Assembly: GCF_014207705.1 (NCBI RefSeq)
Contig: NZ_JACHIU010000001.1
Span: 4,332,501 to 4,396,500 of the forward strand
Direction of reading: 5' to 3'
Length of the DNA: 64,000 nt
Source of the DNA: Sphaerisporangium rubeum
GTDB taxonomy: Bacteria > Actinomycetota > Actinomycetes > Streptosporangiales > Streptosporangiaceae
This document shows, one piece after another, positions 16,615-24,167 of this stretch (positions are counted from its first letter, which is position 1; each line of letters begins with the position of its first letter). The position numbers and the translations under genes were made by a program. The notes beneath the pieces are model-generated. The model did no database searches. It saw only the letters and a list, made by a program, of their open reading frames with translations, and was not told where the DNA came from.

Positions 16615-17694
16615 CTACTTGTCGGAGATGGCCTGCTCGCCCTTGGCGGCGAGGACCTCGTTGAGGATCGTCAGGTCGTAGATGCCGTTCAGGTCCACCG
16701 GGTCGAGCAGCCCGACCTTGACGGCGTGGTCGGCGCTGCCGACGAGCGACGAGGCGATCGGGTCGTTGGTGAACGTGATGTTCTTGATCGCCGCGTCGAG
16801 GACCTCCGGCTTGAGCGGCTTGCCGGTGAGCTTCTCCAGTGCGGCGTTGATGGTCTGCGCGGCCCCGGCCGGGTCGGAGTTGATGTAGGCGTTGGCCTCG
16901 ACGTGCGCCTCGATCAGCTTCTTGACGGTGTCGGGGTGCTCCTTGGCGAACTCCTGCCGCACGATCAGGTGGGTGATCACGAACTGCTTGTTCGGCCACA
17001 GGTCGCGCTCGTCGACCAGCACCGTGCCGCCACTCTCTTTGATGAGGCGGCTGGCGAACGGCTCGGGGACCCAGGCGCCGTCGATGTCACCGGTGGCGAA
17101 CGTCTGCACGGTCTGGGAGTTCTCCTGCGGGACGATGGAGACCTCGCCGCCACCCTTGGTGTCGGTCTTGATCCCCTTCTCGTTCAGCCAGTACCGCAGG
17201 GCCACGTCCTGGGTGTTGCCGAGCTGCGGGGTCGCGATCTTCTTCCCCTTGAGGTCCTCGACGGACTTGATCTCCGGCTTGACCACGAGGAACACGCCGC
17301 CGGACGCCGCACCCGCCACGATCTTGATGGCCTGGCCCTTGGACTTGGACCACGCGTTGATCGCCGGGTTCGGGCCGACGTAGGTGGCGTCGATGGCGCC
17401 GGAGAACACCGCCTCGATGGCGGCCGGGCCGGCGTTGAACTGGCTGGTCTTCAAGGTCGTGCCACTGCCGAGCTGCTTGGCGAAGAAGCCCTTCTCCACC
17501 CCGACGAGCGCGGTGGCGTGCGTGATGTTGGGGAAGAACCCGAGCCGTACCTCGGCCGGGCCCGCCGCCGCCGATCCACCGGCCCCTCCGCCGGCCGGAG
17601 TGCCGGCGTCCGTGCCCCCGCAGGCCGCCGCCAAGGTCGTGAGCGCCAGAGCGGCGGCGACCGCCACCACCCCGCGAACCCTGCGAGCGTTCAT
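16615..17694 (-). CDS. ssuA: Sulfonate-type ABC transporter binding lipoprotein
   Basis: Periplasmic-type receptor anchored by lipid. Signal peptide ends in the lipobox LAAAC25 and is followed by a Gly/Ala-rich tether. EVRLGFFPNITHATALVGVEKGFF and the domain with GVFLVVKPEIKSVEDLKGKKIATPQLGNTQD are typical of SsuA/TauA/NrtA-like NMT1 receptors. 359 residues. First gene of the operon; GGGAG lies five bases before the ATG. It reads divergently from the leader peptide and dioxygenase across an AT-rich promoter area (17705-17745). Confidence 0.9.
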   Translation of the reverse strand: MNARRVRGVVAVAAALALTTLAAACGGTDAGTPAGGGAGGSAAAGPAEVRLGFFPNITHATALVGVEKGFFAKQLGSGTTLKTSQFNAGPAAIEAVFSGAIDATYVGPNPAINAWSKSKGQAIKIVAGAASGGVFLVVKPEIKSVEDLKGKKIATPQLGNTQDVALRYWLNEKGIKTDTKGGGEVSIVPQENSQTVQTFATGDIDGAWVPEPFASRLIKESGGTVLVDERDLWPNKQFVITHLIVRQEFAKEHPDTVKKLIEAHVEANAYINSDPAGAAQTINAALEKLTGKPLKPEVLDAAIKNITFTNDPIASSLVGSADHAVKVGLLDPVDLNGIYDLTILNEVLAAKGEQAISDK

Positions 17695-17844
17695 CTAAAC
17701 TCCCTATTTCCCACTTATTTAGTAGATTTACTCGTTTATAGAGCTACCGGCGCGAGACGTCAACCCGGCAGAGCCGCCACGGCCACATCCGGACAGCGAC
17801 CGCACACGCACCGTCGCTTAAACCTGCATTCCCTACCGGTTGTG

Positions 17845-17878
17845 TTGACTTTACGCGGCGCGTCCTACGGTGAGGGAC
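17845..17878 (+). promoter_or_regulatory. Promoter of the leader peptide-dioxygenase transcript
   Basis: TTGACT (17845-17850) and TACGGT (17866-17871) are separated by 15 bp. The predicted +1, about seven bases later, falls on or next to the GTG at 17879, so the leader peptide would be translated from a leaderless mRNA. Confidence 0.5.
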
Positions 17879-17959
17879 GTGACCACCACCTCCCTGATCA
17901 TCCGAGGTCACGTGGACTTCTGCCGCGTGGCCAGCGCGCTGTGTCCCCCCTTCCGCTGA
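17879..17959 (+). CDS. Cysteine-containing leader peptide upstream of the dioxygenase gene
   Basis: 26-residue open frame, too short for routine calling, ending 34 bp before the dioxygenase ATG. Its sequence carries R9-x-H11-x-D13-x-x-R16-x-x-S19-A-x-C22, the signature of short actinobacterial putative leader peptides found ahead of sulfur-assimilation genes. Two Cys codons (15 and 22) near the end suit ribosome-mediated attenuation by cysteine supply. GTG 17870 would add three residues. The mechanism is inferred; the motif match is direct. Confidence 0.7.
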   Translation: MTTTSLIIRGHVDFCRVASALCPPFR

Positions 17960-17993
17960 GACCCCACGTCCCCTCCCGGAAGGAACCATCTCC

Positions 17994-18893
17994 ATGTCCC
18001 TGAACGTCACCCCCGTCGCGGGCCGCATCGGCGCCGAGATCTCCGGCGTGCGCCTCGGCGGCGACCTGCCGGCCGGACAGGTCGCCGAGATCCGCCGGCT
18101 CCTGCTCACGCACAAGGTCGTCTTCTTCCGCAGCCAGTGGCACCTCGGCGAGGAGGAGCAGGTCGCCTTCGCGCGCCTGCTCGGCGAGCCGACCGGCGCG
18201 CACCCGACCGTCCCGGCCCTGCACGGCAATGCGCACATCCTCGACCTGGACTACAGCGCAGGCCAGAAGGTCGACCGCTGGCACACCGACGTCACCTTCG
18301 TCGACCGGCCGCCGCTCGCGTCGGTGCTGCGCGCGATCACCGTCCCGCCGGCCGGCGGCGACACGCTCTGGGCCAACACCGTGACCGCCTACGAGAACCT
18401 GCCGGAGGCGCTGCGCGACCTCGTGGACCGGCTGCGGGCCGTGCACACCAACCAGTTCGACTACGCGCGGGTCGCCGCCTCCGACGATCCCGAGCGCACC
18501 AAGAAGTACGCCGAGGTGTTCTCCGCCACCACCTACGAGACCGAGCACCCGGTGGTGCGGGTGCACCCGGAGACCGGTGAGCGGTCGATCCTGCTCGGCG
18601 ACTTCGCCAAGCGGATCTCCGGCCTGTCGGCGCAGACCTCGGCGTCGATCATCGCTCTCGTCCAGGAGCAGGTCACGCAGGTGGAGAACACGGTGCGCTG
18701 GCGCTGGTCACCGGGGGACGTGGCCGTCTGGGACAACCGGGCCACGCAGCACCGTGTGGTCCACGACTTCGGCGACCAGGCCCGGCGGCTGCACCGGGTC
18801 ACCATCGCCGGGGACGTCCCCGAGGGTGTCGACGGACGGCCGAGCGTCGCACTGGCCGGGGACGCCTCCGCGTACTCGCCGCTCGCCGCCTGA
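17994..18893 (+). CDS. TauD/TfdA-family Fe(II)/2-oxoglutarate dioxygenase
   Basis: Likely alpha-ketoglutarate-dependent sulfonate or alkylsulfatase-type dioxygenase that releases sulfite or sulfate from an organosulfur compound. 299 residues. The iron triad is H97-x-D99 (WHTDVTF) and H253 (TQHRVVHD); RRLHR at 264-268 supplies the 2-oxoglutarate and substrate anion Arg pair, as in TauD. GGAAGGA precedes the ATG. It is preceded by the leader peptide, and the sulfonate transporter is divergent. The exact substrate cannot be read. Confidence 0.88.
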   Translation: MSLNVTPVAGRIGAEISGVRLGGDLPAGQVAEIRRLLLTHKVVFFRSQWHLGEEEQVAFARLLGEPTGAHPTVPALHGNAHILDLDYSAGQKVDRWHTDVTFVDRPPLASVLRAITVPPAGGDTLWANTVTAYENLPEALRDLVDRLRAVHTNQFDYARVAASDDPERTKKYAEVFSATTYETEHPVVRVHPETGERSILLGDFAKRISGLSAQTSASIIALVQEQVTQVENTVRWRWSPGDVAVWDNRATQHRVVHDFGDQARRLHRVTIAGDVPEGVDGRPSVALAGDASAYSPLAA

Positions 18894-18906
18894 CCCCGGG
18901 GACACA

Positions 18907-18936
18907 CCGGCCGGCCCTCCACCCGGGGCCGGCCGG
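18907..18936 (+). terminator. Hairpin terminator after the dioxygenase gene
   Basis: CCGGCCGGCC (18907-18916) and its exact complement GGCCGGCCGG (18927-18936) lie 14 bp past the stop with a 10-base loop. No T-tail. Confidence 0.65.
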
Positions 18937-18997
18937 CTCGGCCTCACGCCGAGCAATCACCTATTGACCTTGTAGGAATTAGCGGGATGCTGGGAAA

Positions 18998-20383
18998 ATG
19001 GCACTCTGGACACCGGACCCCACGTTCTACCCTTCACCACGGGACGCCGCGTCCGCACCGGCGGAACGCCTGGCCTACGTCGCGGCCTTCGACCGGCAGG
19101 CATCCCGTCCCGACGCGATAGCCGTGCTCGACACCGACCCCGGCTCCCCCGCCTACGGCGAAGTGGTCGGCTGGACCGACCTGCCGTACACCGGCGACGA
19201 GCTCCACCACTTCGGCTGGAACGCGTGCAGCAGCGCGCTGTGCCCGTACGCGCCGCACCCGCACGTCGAGCGGCGCTACCTCGTCGTGCCGGGGCTGCGG
19301 TCGTCGCGGCTCTACATCCTCGACACCAAGGACCGTGTCAGCCCCGAGATCGTCAAGGTGATCGAGCCGGAGCAGTTCGCCAGATCCGGCTACTCCCGGC
19401 CGCACACCGTGCACTGCGGGCCCGAAGGGCTGTACGTCTCGGCGCTCGGCGGCGCGGACGGCGAGGAGGGCCCCGGCGGCATCGCGGTCCTCGACCACAC
19501 CTCGTTCGAGGTGCTCGGCCGGTGGGAGGTCGACCGCGGGCCGCAGTACCTGGCGTACGACTTCTGGTGGCACATCAACCACGACGTGCTCGTCACCTCC
19601 GAATGGGGCACCCCCTCGATGATCGAGGACGGCGTGGTGGGTGAGCTGCTGCTCGGCCGCAAGTACGGTCACCGGCTGCACTTCTGGGATCTGCGCAAAC
19701 GCCGGCACCTGCAGGAGGTCGACCTCGGCGACCAGTACCAGATGCCGCTGGAGCTGCGTCCCGCGCACGACCCGACGCGGACCTACGGCTTCGTCGGCGT
19801 CGTCACCAGCGTCGAGGACCTGTCGGCGTCGGTGTGGACGTGGTTCCACGAGGACGGCCGGTGGCAGGTGCGCAAGGTGATCGACATCCCGGCCGAGCCC
19901 GCCGATCCGTCGGTCCTGCCGGACGTGCTCAAGCCGTTCGGCGCGGTGCCGCCGCTCGTCACCGACATCGACCTGTCGGTGGACGACCAGCGGCTGTACG
20001 TGTCGTGCTGGGGCACCGGCGAGATCAAGCAGTACGACGTGTCCGACCCGTTCAAGCCGATTGAGCTCGGCTCCCTGCGCATCGGCGGCATCGTGGGCAA
20101 CACGCCGCACCCGGCGCTCGCGGCCCCGTTGCGCGGCGGCCCCCAGATGGTCGAGGTCAGCAGGGACGGCAAGCGGGTCTACGTCAGCAACTCCCTGTAC
20201 GGGGCCTGGGACGACCAGTTCTACCCCGAGGGGGTCGGCGCCTGGCTCGCCAGGATCGACGCCGACTCGTTCACGTTCGACGAGCGGTTCTTCCCCAACG
20301 GCGACGCGTTCCGCGGCCTGCGTCCCCACCAGGTGCGGCTGCAGGGAGGCGACGCCTCCTCCGACTCCTACTGCTACCCGTGA
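18998..20383 (+). CDS. mtoX: SBP56-family protein, probable methanethiol oxidase
   Basis: 461-residue selenium-binding-protein-56 family protein, full length, with beta-propeller repeats. Family motifs: GDELHHFGWNACSSALCP, LVVPGLRSSRLYILDTKD, SRPHTVHCGPEGLYVSALGG and DFWWHINHDVLVTSEWGTP. Bacterial members oxidise methanethiol to formaldehyde, H2S and H2O2 using copper. The upstream organosulfur genes support this role. No selenocysteine is involved. It ends in a GTGA overlap with the membrane-protein gene. The symbol follows the characterised bacterial enzyme and is inferred. Confidence 0.85.
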   Translation: MALWTPDPTFYPSPRDAASAPAERLAYVAAFDRQASRPDAIAVLDTDPGSPAYGEVVGWTDLPYTGDELHHFGWNACSSALCPYAPHPHVERRYLVVPGLRSSRLYILDTKDRVSPEIVKVIEPEQFARSGYSRPHTVHCGPEGLYVSALGGADGEEGPGGIAVLDHTSFEVLGRWEVDRGPQYLAYDFWWHINHDVLVTSEWGTPSMIEDGVVGELLLGRKYGHRLHFWDLRKRRHLQEVDLGDQYQMPLELRPAHDPTRTYGFVGVVTSVEDLSASVWTWFHEDGRWQVRKVIDIPAEPADPSVLPDVLKPFGAVPPLVTDIDLSVDDQRLYVSCWGTGEIKQYDVSDPFKPIELGSLRIGGIVGNTPHPALAAPLRGGPQMVEVSRDGKRVYVSNSLYGAWDDQFYPEGVGAWLARIDADSFTFDERFFPNGDAFRGLRPHQVRLQGGDASSDSYCYP

Positions 20384-20970
20384 CCCTGCTGACCGCCGCG
20401 CTGCTCGGCGCGTTCCACGGTCTCAACCCCGCCATGGGGTGGCTGTTCGCCGTCGCACGTGGCCTGCAGGAACGCGACAGGAGCGTCGTGCTGGCGTCAC
20501 TGCCGGCCATCGCCGCCGGCCACCTCGGCTCGGTGGCGGTGGTGGCGCTCGCGGTGACCCTCACCGGCTCCCTGGTCACCGCGACCGTGCTGTCCATCCT
20601 CGGAGGGACGGCCCTGGTGGCGTTCGGCTTGTGGCGGCTGCTGTCCACCCGGCACTTCCGCTGGGTGGGGATGCGGCTGTCACTGCCGCAGCTCGCCGCC
20701 TGGTCGTTCCTGATGTCCTCGGCGCACGGCGCCGGCCTGATGCTCATCCCGCTGTTCACCGGGCTCCAGGCCGAGGGCCGCGCGCTGCCCGGTGGGCTGG
20801 AGCTGGCCGTGCTGCACACGCTCGCGATGTTCACCGTCGCGGGGGTGATCGCGGTCGTCGTGTACCAGGTGGCCGGGCTCGCCGTGCTGCGGCGCGCCTG
20901 GTTCGACGTGGACCGGTTGTGGGCCGTCGCCCTGGTGGTGGCCGGCGGCCTGACGCTGGCGCAGGCGTAG
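20380..20970 (+). CDS. Six-helix membrane protein coupled to SBP56
   Basis: 196 residues, about six transmembrane segments. GAFHGLNPAMGW in helix 1 and SSAHGAGLMLIP in helix 4 put His-Gly pairs inside the membrane, loosely recalling metal-ion transporters of the NicO type. Copper or another metal supply for the SBP56 protein is a guess. The GTG start overlaps the SBP56 stop by four bases, so the pair is co-translated. Confidence 0.7.
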   Translation: MTLLTAALLGAFHGLNPAMGWLFAVARGLQERDRSVVLASLPAIAAGHLGSVAVVALAVTLTGSLVTATVLSILGGTALVAFGLWRLLSTRHFRWVGMRLSLPQLAAWSFLMSSAHGAGLMLIPLFTGLQAEGRALPGGLELAVLHTLAMFTVAGVIAVVVYQVAGLAVLRRAWFDVDRLWAVALVVAGGLTLAQA

Positions 20971-21005
20971 CGCGACCCGTGCGGATCGGTCGCGCTCGTG
21001 AAGCC

Positions 21006-21140
21006 ACCGGGTGGGGTCCCGCGGTCGCGGCCCGGCCGCGGGACCCCACCCGGTCTCTCCGTGGTACGGCGAAGGAGGGCACCGCCGTACCACGTGTCCC
21101 CGGGGTGCCTCAGTCGTGCCGGCGCGCACCCCGGGGACAC
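21006..21140. terminator. Array of three perfect hairpins between convergent genes
   Basis: Hairpin 1: 19-bp arms (21006-21024 / 21036-21054). Hairpin 2: 12-bp arms (21060-21071 / 21083-21094). Hairpin 3: 15-bp arms (21094-21108 / 21126-21140). All are perfect. They fill the space between the end of the membrane-protein gene and the end of the convergent lectin-like gene (21146) and probably terminate both transcripts. Confidence 0.8.
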
Positions 21141-21145
21141 ACCCT

Positions 21146-21925
21146 CTAGCAGCCGACGCGGCGGGTGCCGAGAGCGATGTCGTCCATCCAGACGTCGTAC
21201 GAACCGGGGGTGGGGTTCCCCTGGTAGAGCTGCCAGCCGATCTTGACGGTGTCGAACTTCGGGAAGAGGAAGTCGACCTGGTTGCCGCCGTGCTGCTTGG
21301 TGGAGACCGTGAGGTCGGGCTGCGGCACGCCGTCGAACCACAGCGTGACACGGTTGTCGGTGGCGTCCATGCGCCACTCCACGCACTGCCACACCCCCGC
21401 GCGCGACGGGGCCGACTGCCGCCAGTTGGTCCAGTCACCGGTGGGGCCGCCGTCCGCGCCGACCCCCCACAGCGCGACGCGGCCCTCGGGGACGTACTGG
21501 CCGCCGAGGGGCCGTACGATCTCCGGCCCGGCGCCGGTCGTCTCGATGAGCGTGTAGTGGGCCCAGTCCGGGGCCGTCGGGAACGCCTTGACCTTCAGCC
21601 GGACCCTGCCGTAGAAGCTGTTCCCCGGCGCCGCGAAGTCGTCGACCTTCAAGAACGCGCGGCCGTTGCCCTCGGTCCGCACGTGCAGCACCTTCTCCCC
21701 GCGCCTGCCGTCCCGCTCGACGCTGAGCATCCCGTGCTTGGTGTCCACCCCCCACTTGAGGCTGCTCGCTCCCCCGATCGCCTCCCCCTGGAAGTCCTCA
21801 CAGAACAACAACCCCCTGCCGCCGCACGTCCCGCTCTCGTGCCCCCGGTCGGAGGCCGTGGCCCCCTGCACTCCGGCCAGCGCCGCCAGCAGAGCCGCCC
21901 CGGCCACCGCCACCCACTTACGCAC
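21146..21925 (-). CDS. Secreted concanavalin-A-like jelly-roll protein
   Basis: 259 residues. Signal peptide RKWVAVAGAALLAALAGVQGATA. The mature protein (GLLFCEDFQGEAIGG, FYGRVRLKVKAF, YDVWMDDIALG) has the layout of polysaccharide-lyase-like or Cip1-like beta-sandwich proteins that bind or cut plant polysaccharides. Catalytic residues cannot be assigned. GTG 21925 is chosen: GGGAG lies six bases before and the signal peptide starts there. Stand-alone gene among secreted polysaccharide-acting proteins. Confidence 0.65.
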   Translation of the reverse strand: MRKWVAVAGAALLAALAGVQGATASDRGHESGTCGGRGLLFCEDFQGEAIGGASSLKWGVDTKHGMLSVERDGRRGEKVLHVRTEGNGRAFLKVDDFAAPGNSFYGRVRLKVKAFPTAPDWAHYTLIETTGAGPEIVRPLGGQYVPEGRVALWGVGADGGPTGDWTNWRQSAPSRAGVWQCVEWRMDATDNRVTLWFDGVPQPDLTVSTKQHGGNQVDFLFPKFDTVKIGWQLYQGNPTPGSYDVWMDDIALGTRRVGC

Positions 21926-22061
21926 CTTTTCTCCCTTCCGCCGACAAACAAGCCGCCAAGCTATGACATCGCCGTCCCGTCCCCCAGCGCGGCGACCGAT
22001 ACCGGTCACCGGCGGCGCGGCGACCTGCGCCGACGTCACCGTGCCGTCTGAAAGACTCACG

Positions 22062-22089
22062 CGGCCGCGCGGCGACGGCCGCGCGGCCG
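22062..22089 (-). terminator. Hairpin terminator after the beta-helix gene
   Basis: 12-bp perfect inverted repeat (22062-22073 / 22078-22089) with a 4-base loop, 18 bp beyond the stop of the RICIN/beta-helix gene. Confidence 0.65.
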
Positions 22090-22106
22090 GCTGCCGATGG
22101 CGCGGG

Positions 22107-23750
22107 TCAGCACCAGGTCAGTGACGAGTTGACGCGGGTCACGTTGCGGATGACGTTGTTCGCGCCGCCGCAGGGGTCCTGGCGGATGCCGGTACCCGTG
22201 ACGGTGAGGTTCTGGAACGTGATGCCGGAGGAGATGGGGAACTCGCCGCGTGAGGCGATGCGGACCTCGCCGCCGCCGGTCACGGTTCCGGAGACGCCGG
22301 CGATGGTGACGTTGTAGCAGTTCTCGACCAGGATCGCGTTGTTGCCGGTGTTGGAGATGGTGACCCGGTCGATGACGGCGCCGCCGCTCTCCGACACGCA
22401 GAACACGCCGCGTCCGCCGCCGCTCGCGATGACGTTGCCGACGCGGATGTTGGTGGGATAGCTGTTCCCCACGCGGCCGTTGCGGTTGGCCATGCGGAAC
22501 GCGGCGTAGCCGGTGCCGGTGCCGGCGTTCTGCGCGTCGACCGTGCCGACGGTGGCGTTGATCGTGTCGTTGAGCAGCAGGCCCGAGTCGTGGGTGTTGC
22601 GCGCGGTGACGGTGCCGATGGTGAGGCCGTCCACGCCGTAGGTCTCCACGCCGTGGGTGCCGGTGCCGGACACGTAGACGTCGTCGATGCGGATGTTGCG
22701 CACCTTCACCGCGCGGTCGCCGCCGTGGTTGTCGATGCGGATGCCGAGACCCGCCGACAGGCGCATGTCGATCCGGCCGAGCGTGAGGTTGTTCACGTTG
22801 CGCATGAAGACGCCGTACAGCGGGGTGCCGGTCAGCGTCAGGTTCTGCACCTCGACGTCGGTGGTGCCGCGGGAGTACACCGGCGCCATGTCGCCGGAGC
22901 CCGAGCCGGTCACGTTGATGGTGCCGCACACGTCGAGCATGGTGTAGCTCGGCAGGGACAGCCGTGCGCTCGCCGGCACGTTGCCTGAGCCGCGCACCAC
23001 CACGCGCTGCTTGCTGGTGCGGCCGGCGGTCAGGCCGTTCACGGCGGCCTGCATGGCGGCCAGCATGTCACCGCCGGTGTAGCGGGTCGTGCCGCCGTTG
23101 CGCGCGGTCCAGGCGCCGCCGCTGACGGTGACCTCGCCGTGGAACGTCCCGCTGCCGCACCCGGTCTGCGGAGGGGTGGTGCTCCCGCCGACCTTGACCA
23201 GTTGCCACTGCTGGTTGGCGCCGTCGAGGTCGCTCCACTGCGAGATCCGGCCGCCGTCGGCGGTGGACCACTCGTAGACCTCCAGGGCCAGGTTGCTGTT
23301 GCGGTTGATCAGCCGGACGTAGCCGCCGGCCGAGTCCGCGAGGCGGAACTGCTGGTTCGCGCCGTTGTTGTCGGCCCACTGCACGACGTCGGCGCCGCCG
23401 GCGGTGGAGCGCTCGTAGATGTCGAGGACCTTGCCGCTGAGACGCGACCGCAGCCGGTAGTAGCCGCCACCGGAGTCGACGAACTGCCACTGCTGCTGGT
23501 TGCCGTCGTTGCGGGCCCACTGGACGATCGGGGCCCCGTCGGTGGTGGCGAGGTTGTACACGTCGAGCGCCTTGCCGCTGTGCCGGTTCACCAGCACGTA
23601 GTAGGCGGAGGTGTCGACGGTGGCGGCCATGGCCGGCGGCACCGCGACGACCGCTCCGACGACCGTTCCGACCATGGTGAGGACGACGGCCACGGCGGCG
23701 CCGAGTACGGCACGCAACCGGCGGCTCGCGTGCCTTGGCGGGGAGGGCAT
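22107..23750 (-). CDS. Secreted RICIN-lectin plus right-handed beta-helix protein
   Basis: 547 residues. Arg-rich signal peptide to about residue 42. Ricin-type beta-trefoil (CBM13) about 45-185 with three QxW-like repeats (NQQQWQF, NQQFRLA, NQQWQLV). Parallel beta-helix repeats about 210-547 (NVNNLTLGRIDM, YGVDGLTIGTVTARN, ESGGAVIDRVTISN), as in pectate lyases and polygalacturonases. A sugar-polymer lyase or hydrolase is likely; the active site is not assigned. GGAG precedes the ATG at 23750. Divergent from the GH43 gene and sharing a mirror-image promoter/operator. Confidence 0.8.
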   Translation of the reverse strand: MPSPPRHASRRLRAVLGAAVAVVLTMVGTVVGAVVAVPPAMAATVDTSAYYVLVNRHSGKALDVYNLATTDGAPIVQWARNDGNQQQWQFVDSGGGYYRLRSRLSGKVLDIYERSTAGGADVVQWADNNGANQQFRLADSAGGYVRLINRNSNLALEVYEWSTADGGRISQWSDLDGANQQWQLVKVGGSTTPPQTGCGSGTFHGEVTVSGGAWTARNGGTTRYTGGDMLAAMQAAVNGLTAGRTSKQRVVVRGSGNVPASARLSLPSYTMLDVCGTINVTGSGSGDMAPVYSRGTTDVEVQNLTLTGTPLYGVFMRNVNNLTLGRIDMRLSAGLGIRIDNHGGDRAVKVRNIRIDDVYVSGTGTHGVETYGVDGLTIGTVTARNTHDSGLLLNDTINATVGTVDAQNAGTGTGYAAFRMANRNGRVGNSYPTNIRVGNVIASGGGRGVFCVSESGGAVIDRVTISNTGNNAILVENCYNVTIAGVSGTVTGGGEVRIASRGEFPISSGITFQNLTVTGTGIRQDPCGGANNVIRNVTRVNSSLTWC

Positions 23751-23857
23751 GCGATTCTCCTTCGATCGAGGCGGAGCCACCGGTGCGGTCCCGGCGGCCC
23801 GGCGGCTCCGCGCGCCGTCGTCCGCCTCGGCCTTCTCCGCCGCATTCGGCCGCCTGC

Positions 23858-23886
23858 ATGTTTGCGCTCACATTTACGCATGTCAA
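23858..23886 (-). promoter_or_regulatory. Promoter/operator of the beta-helix gene
   Basis: On the minus strand: TTGACA (23886-23881), four bases, then TAAATGTGAGCGCAAACAT (23876-23858), a LacI-type operator around a central GC. The same arrangement in mirror image controls the GH43 gene. The operator sits where it would block RNA polymerase. Confidence 0.75.
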
Positions 23887-24011
23887 GCACGTGTGGAAAC
23901 CCTCGGCGAATTCCCAAAACACCACGGGTTTTCCGGCGAAATTTTCATCAGACCTCGCGGTGCAGCCGCAGGAGTGACGTGGTGAAGGCGCGATGGCAGG
24001 ACGTCGATTCC

Positions 24012-24040
24012 TTGACAGCCATAAATGTGAGCGCAAACAT
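24012..24040 (+). promoter_or_regulatory. Promoter/operator of the GH43 gene
   Basis: TTGACA (24012-24017), four bases, then TAAATGTGAGCGCAAACAT (24022-24040). The 19-bp operator and its distance from the -35 are identical to the copy on the other strand at 23858-23886. The implied -10 (AAACAT) is weak and lies inside the operator. Confidence 0.75.
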
Positions 24041-24167
24041 CAACGTCGCGCGCGACACACACACGTACCGGACGACACAAAAGGACGCCACGGCTTCGCG
24101 GATCCGCCGCCACGACCACGTACCCATGCCGCTGCGGCGCGCGCGGACGGCCGGAGAGGAACCTTCC

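Noticed and set aside
18998-20383. Selenoprotein interpretation of the selenium-binding protein
   Set aside because: No in-frame TGA or SECIS-like element; the family name is historical and bacterial members use ordinary Cys and copper.
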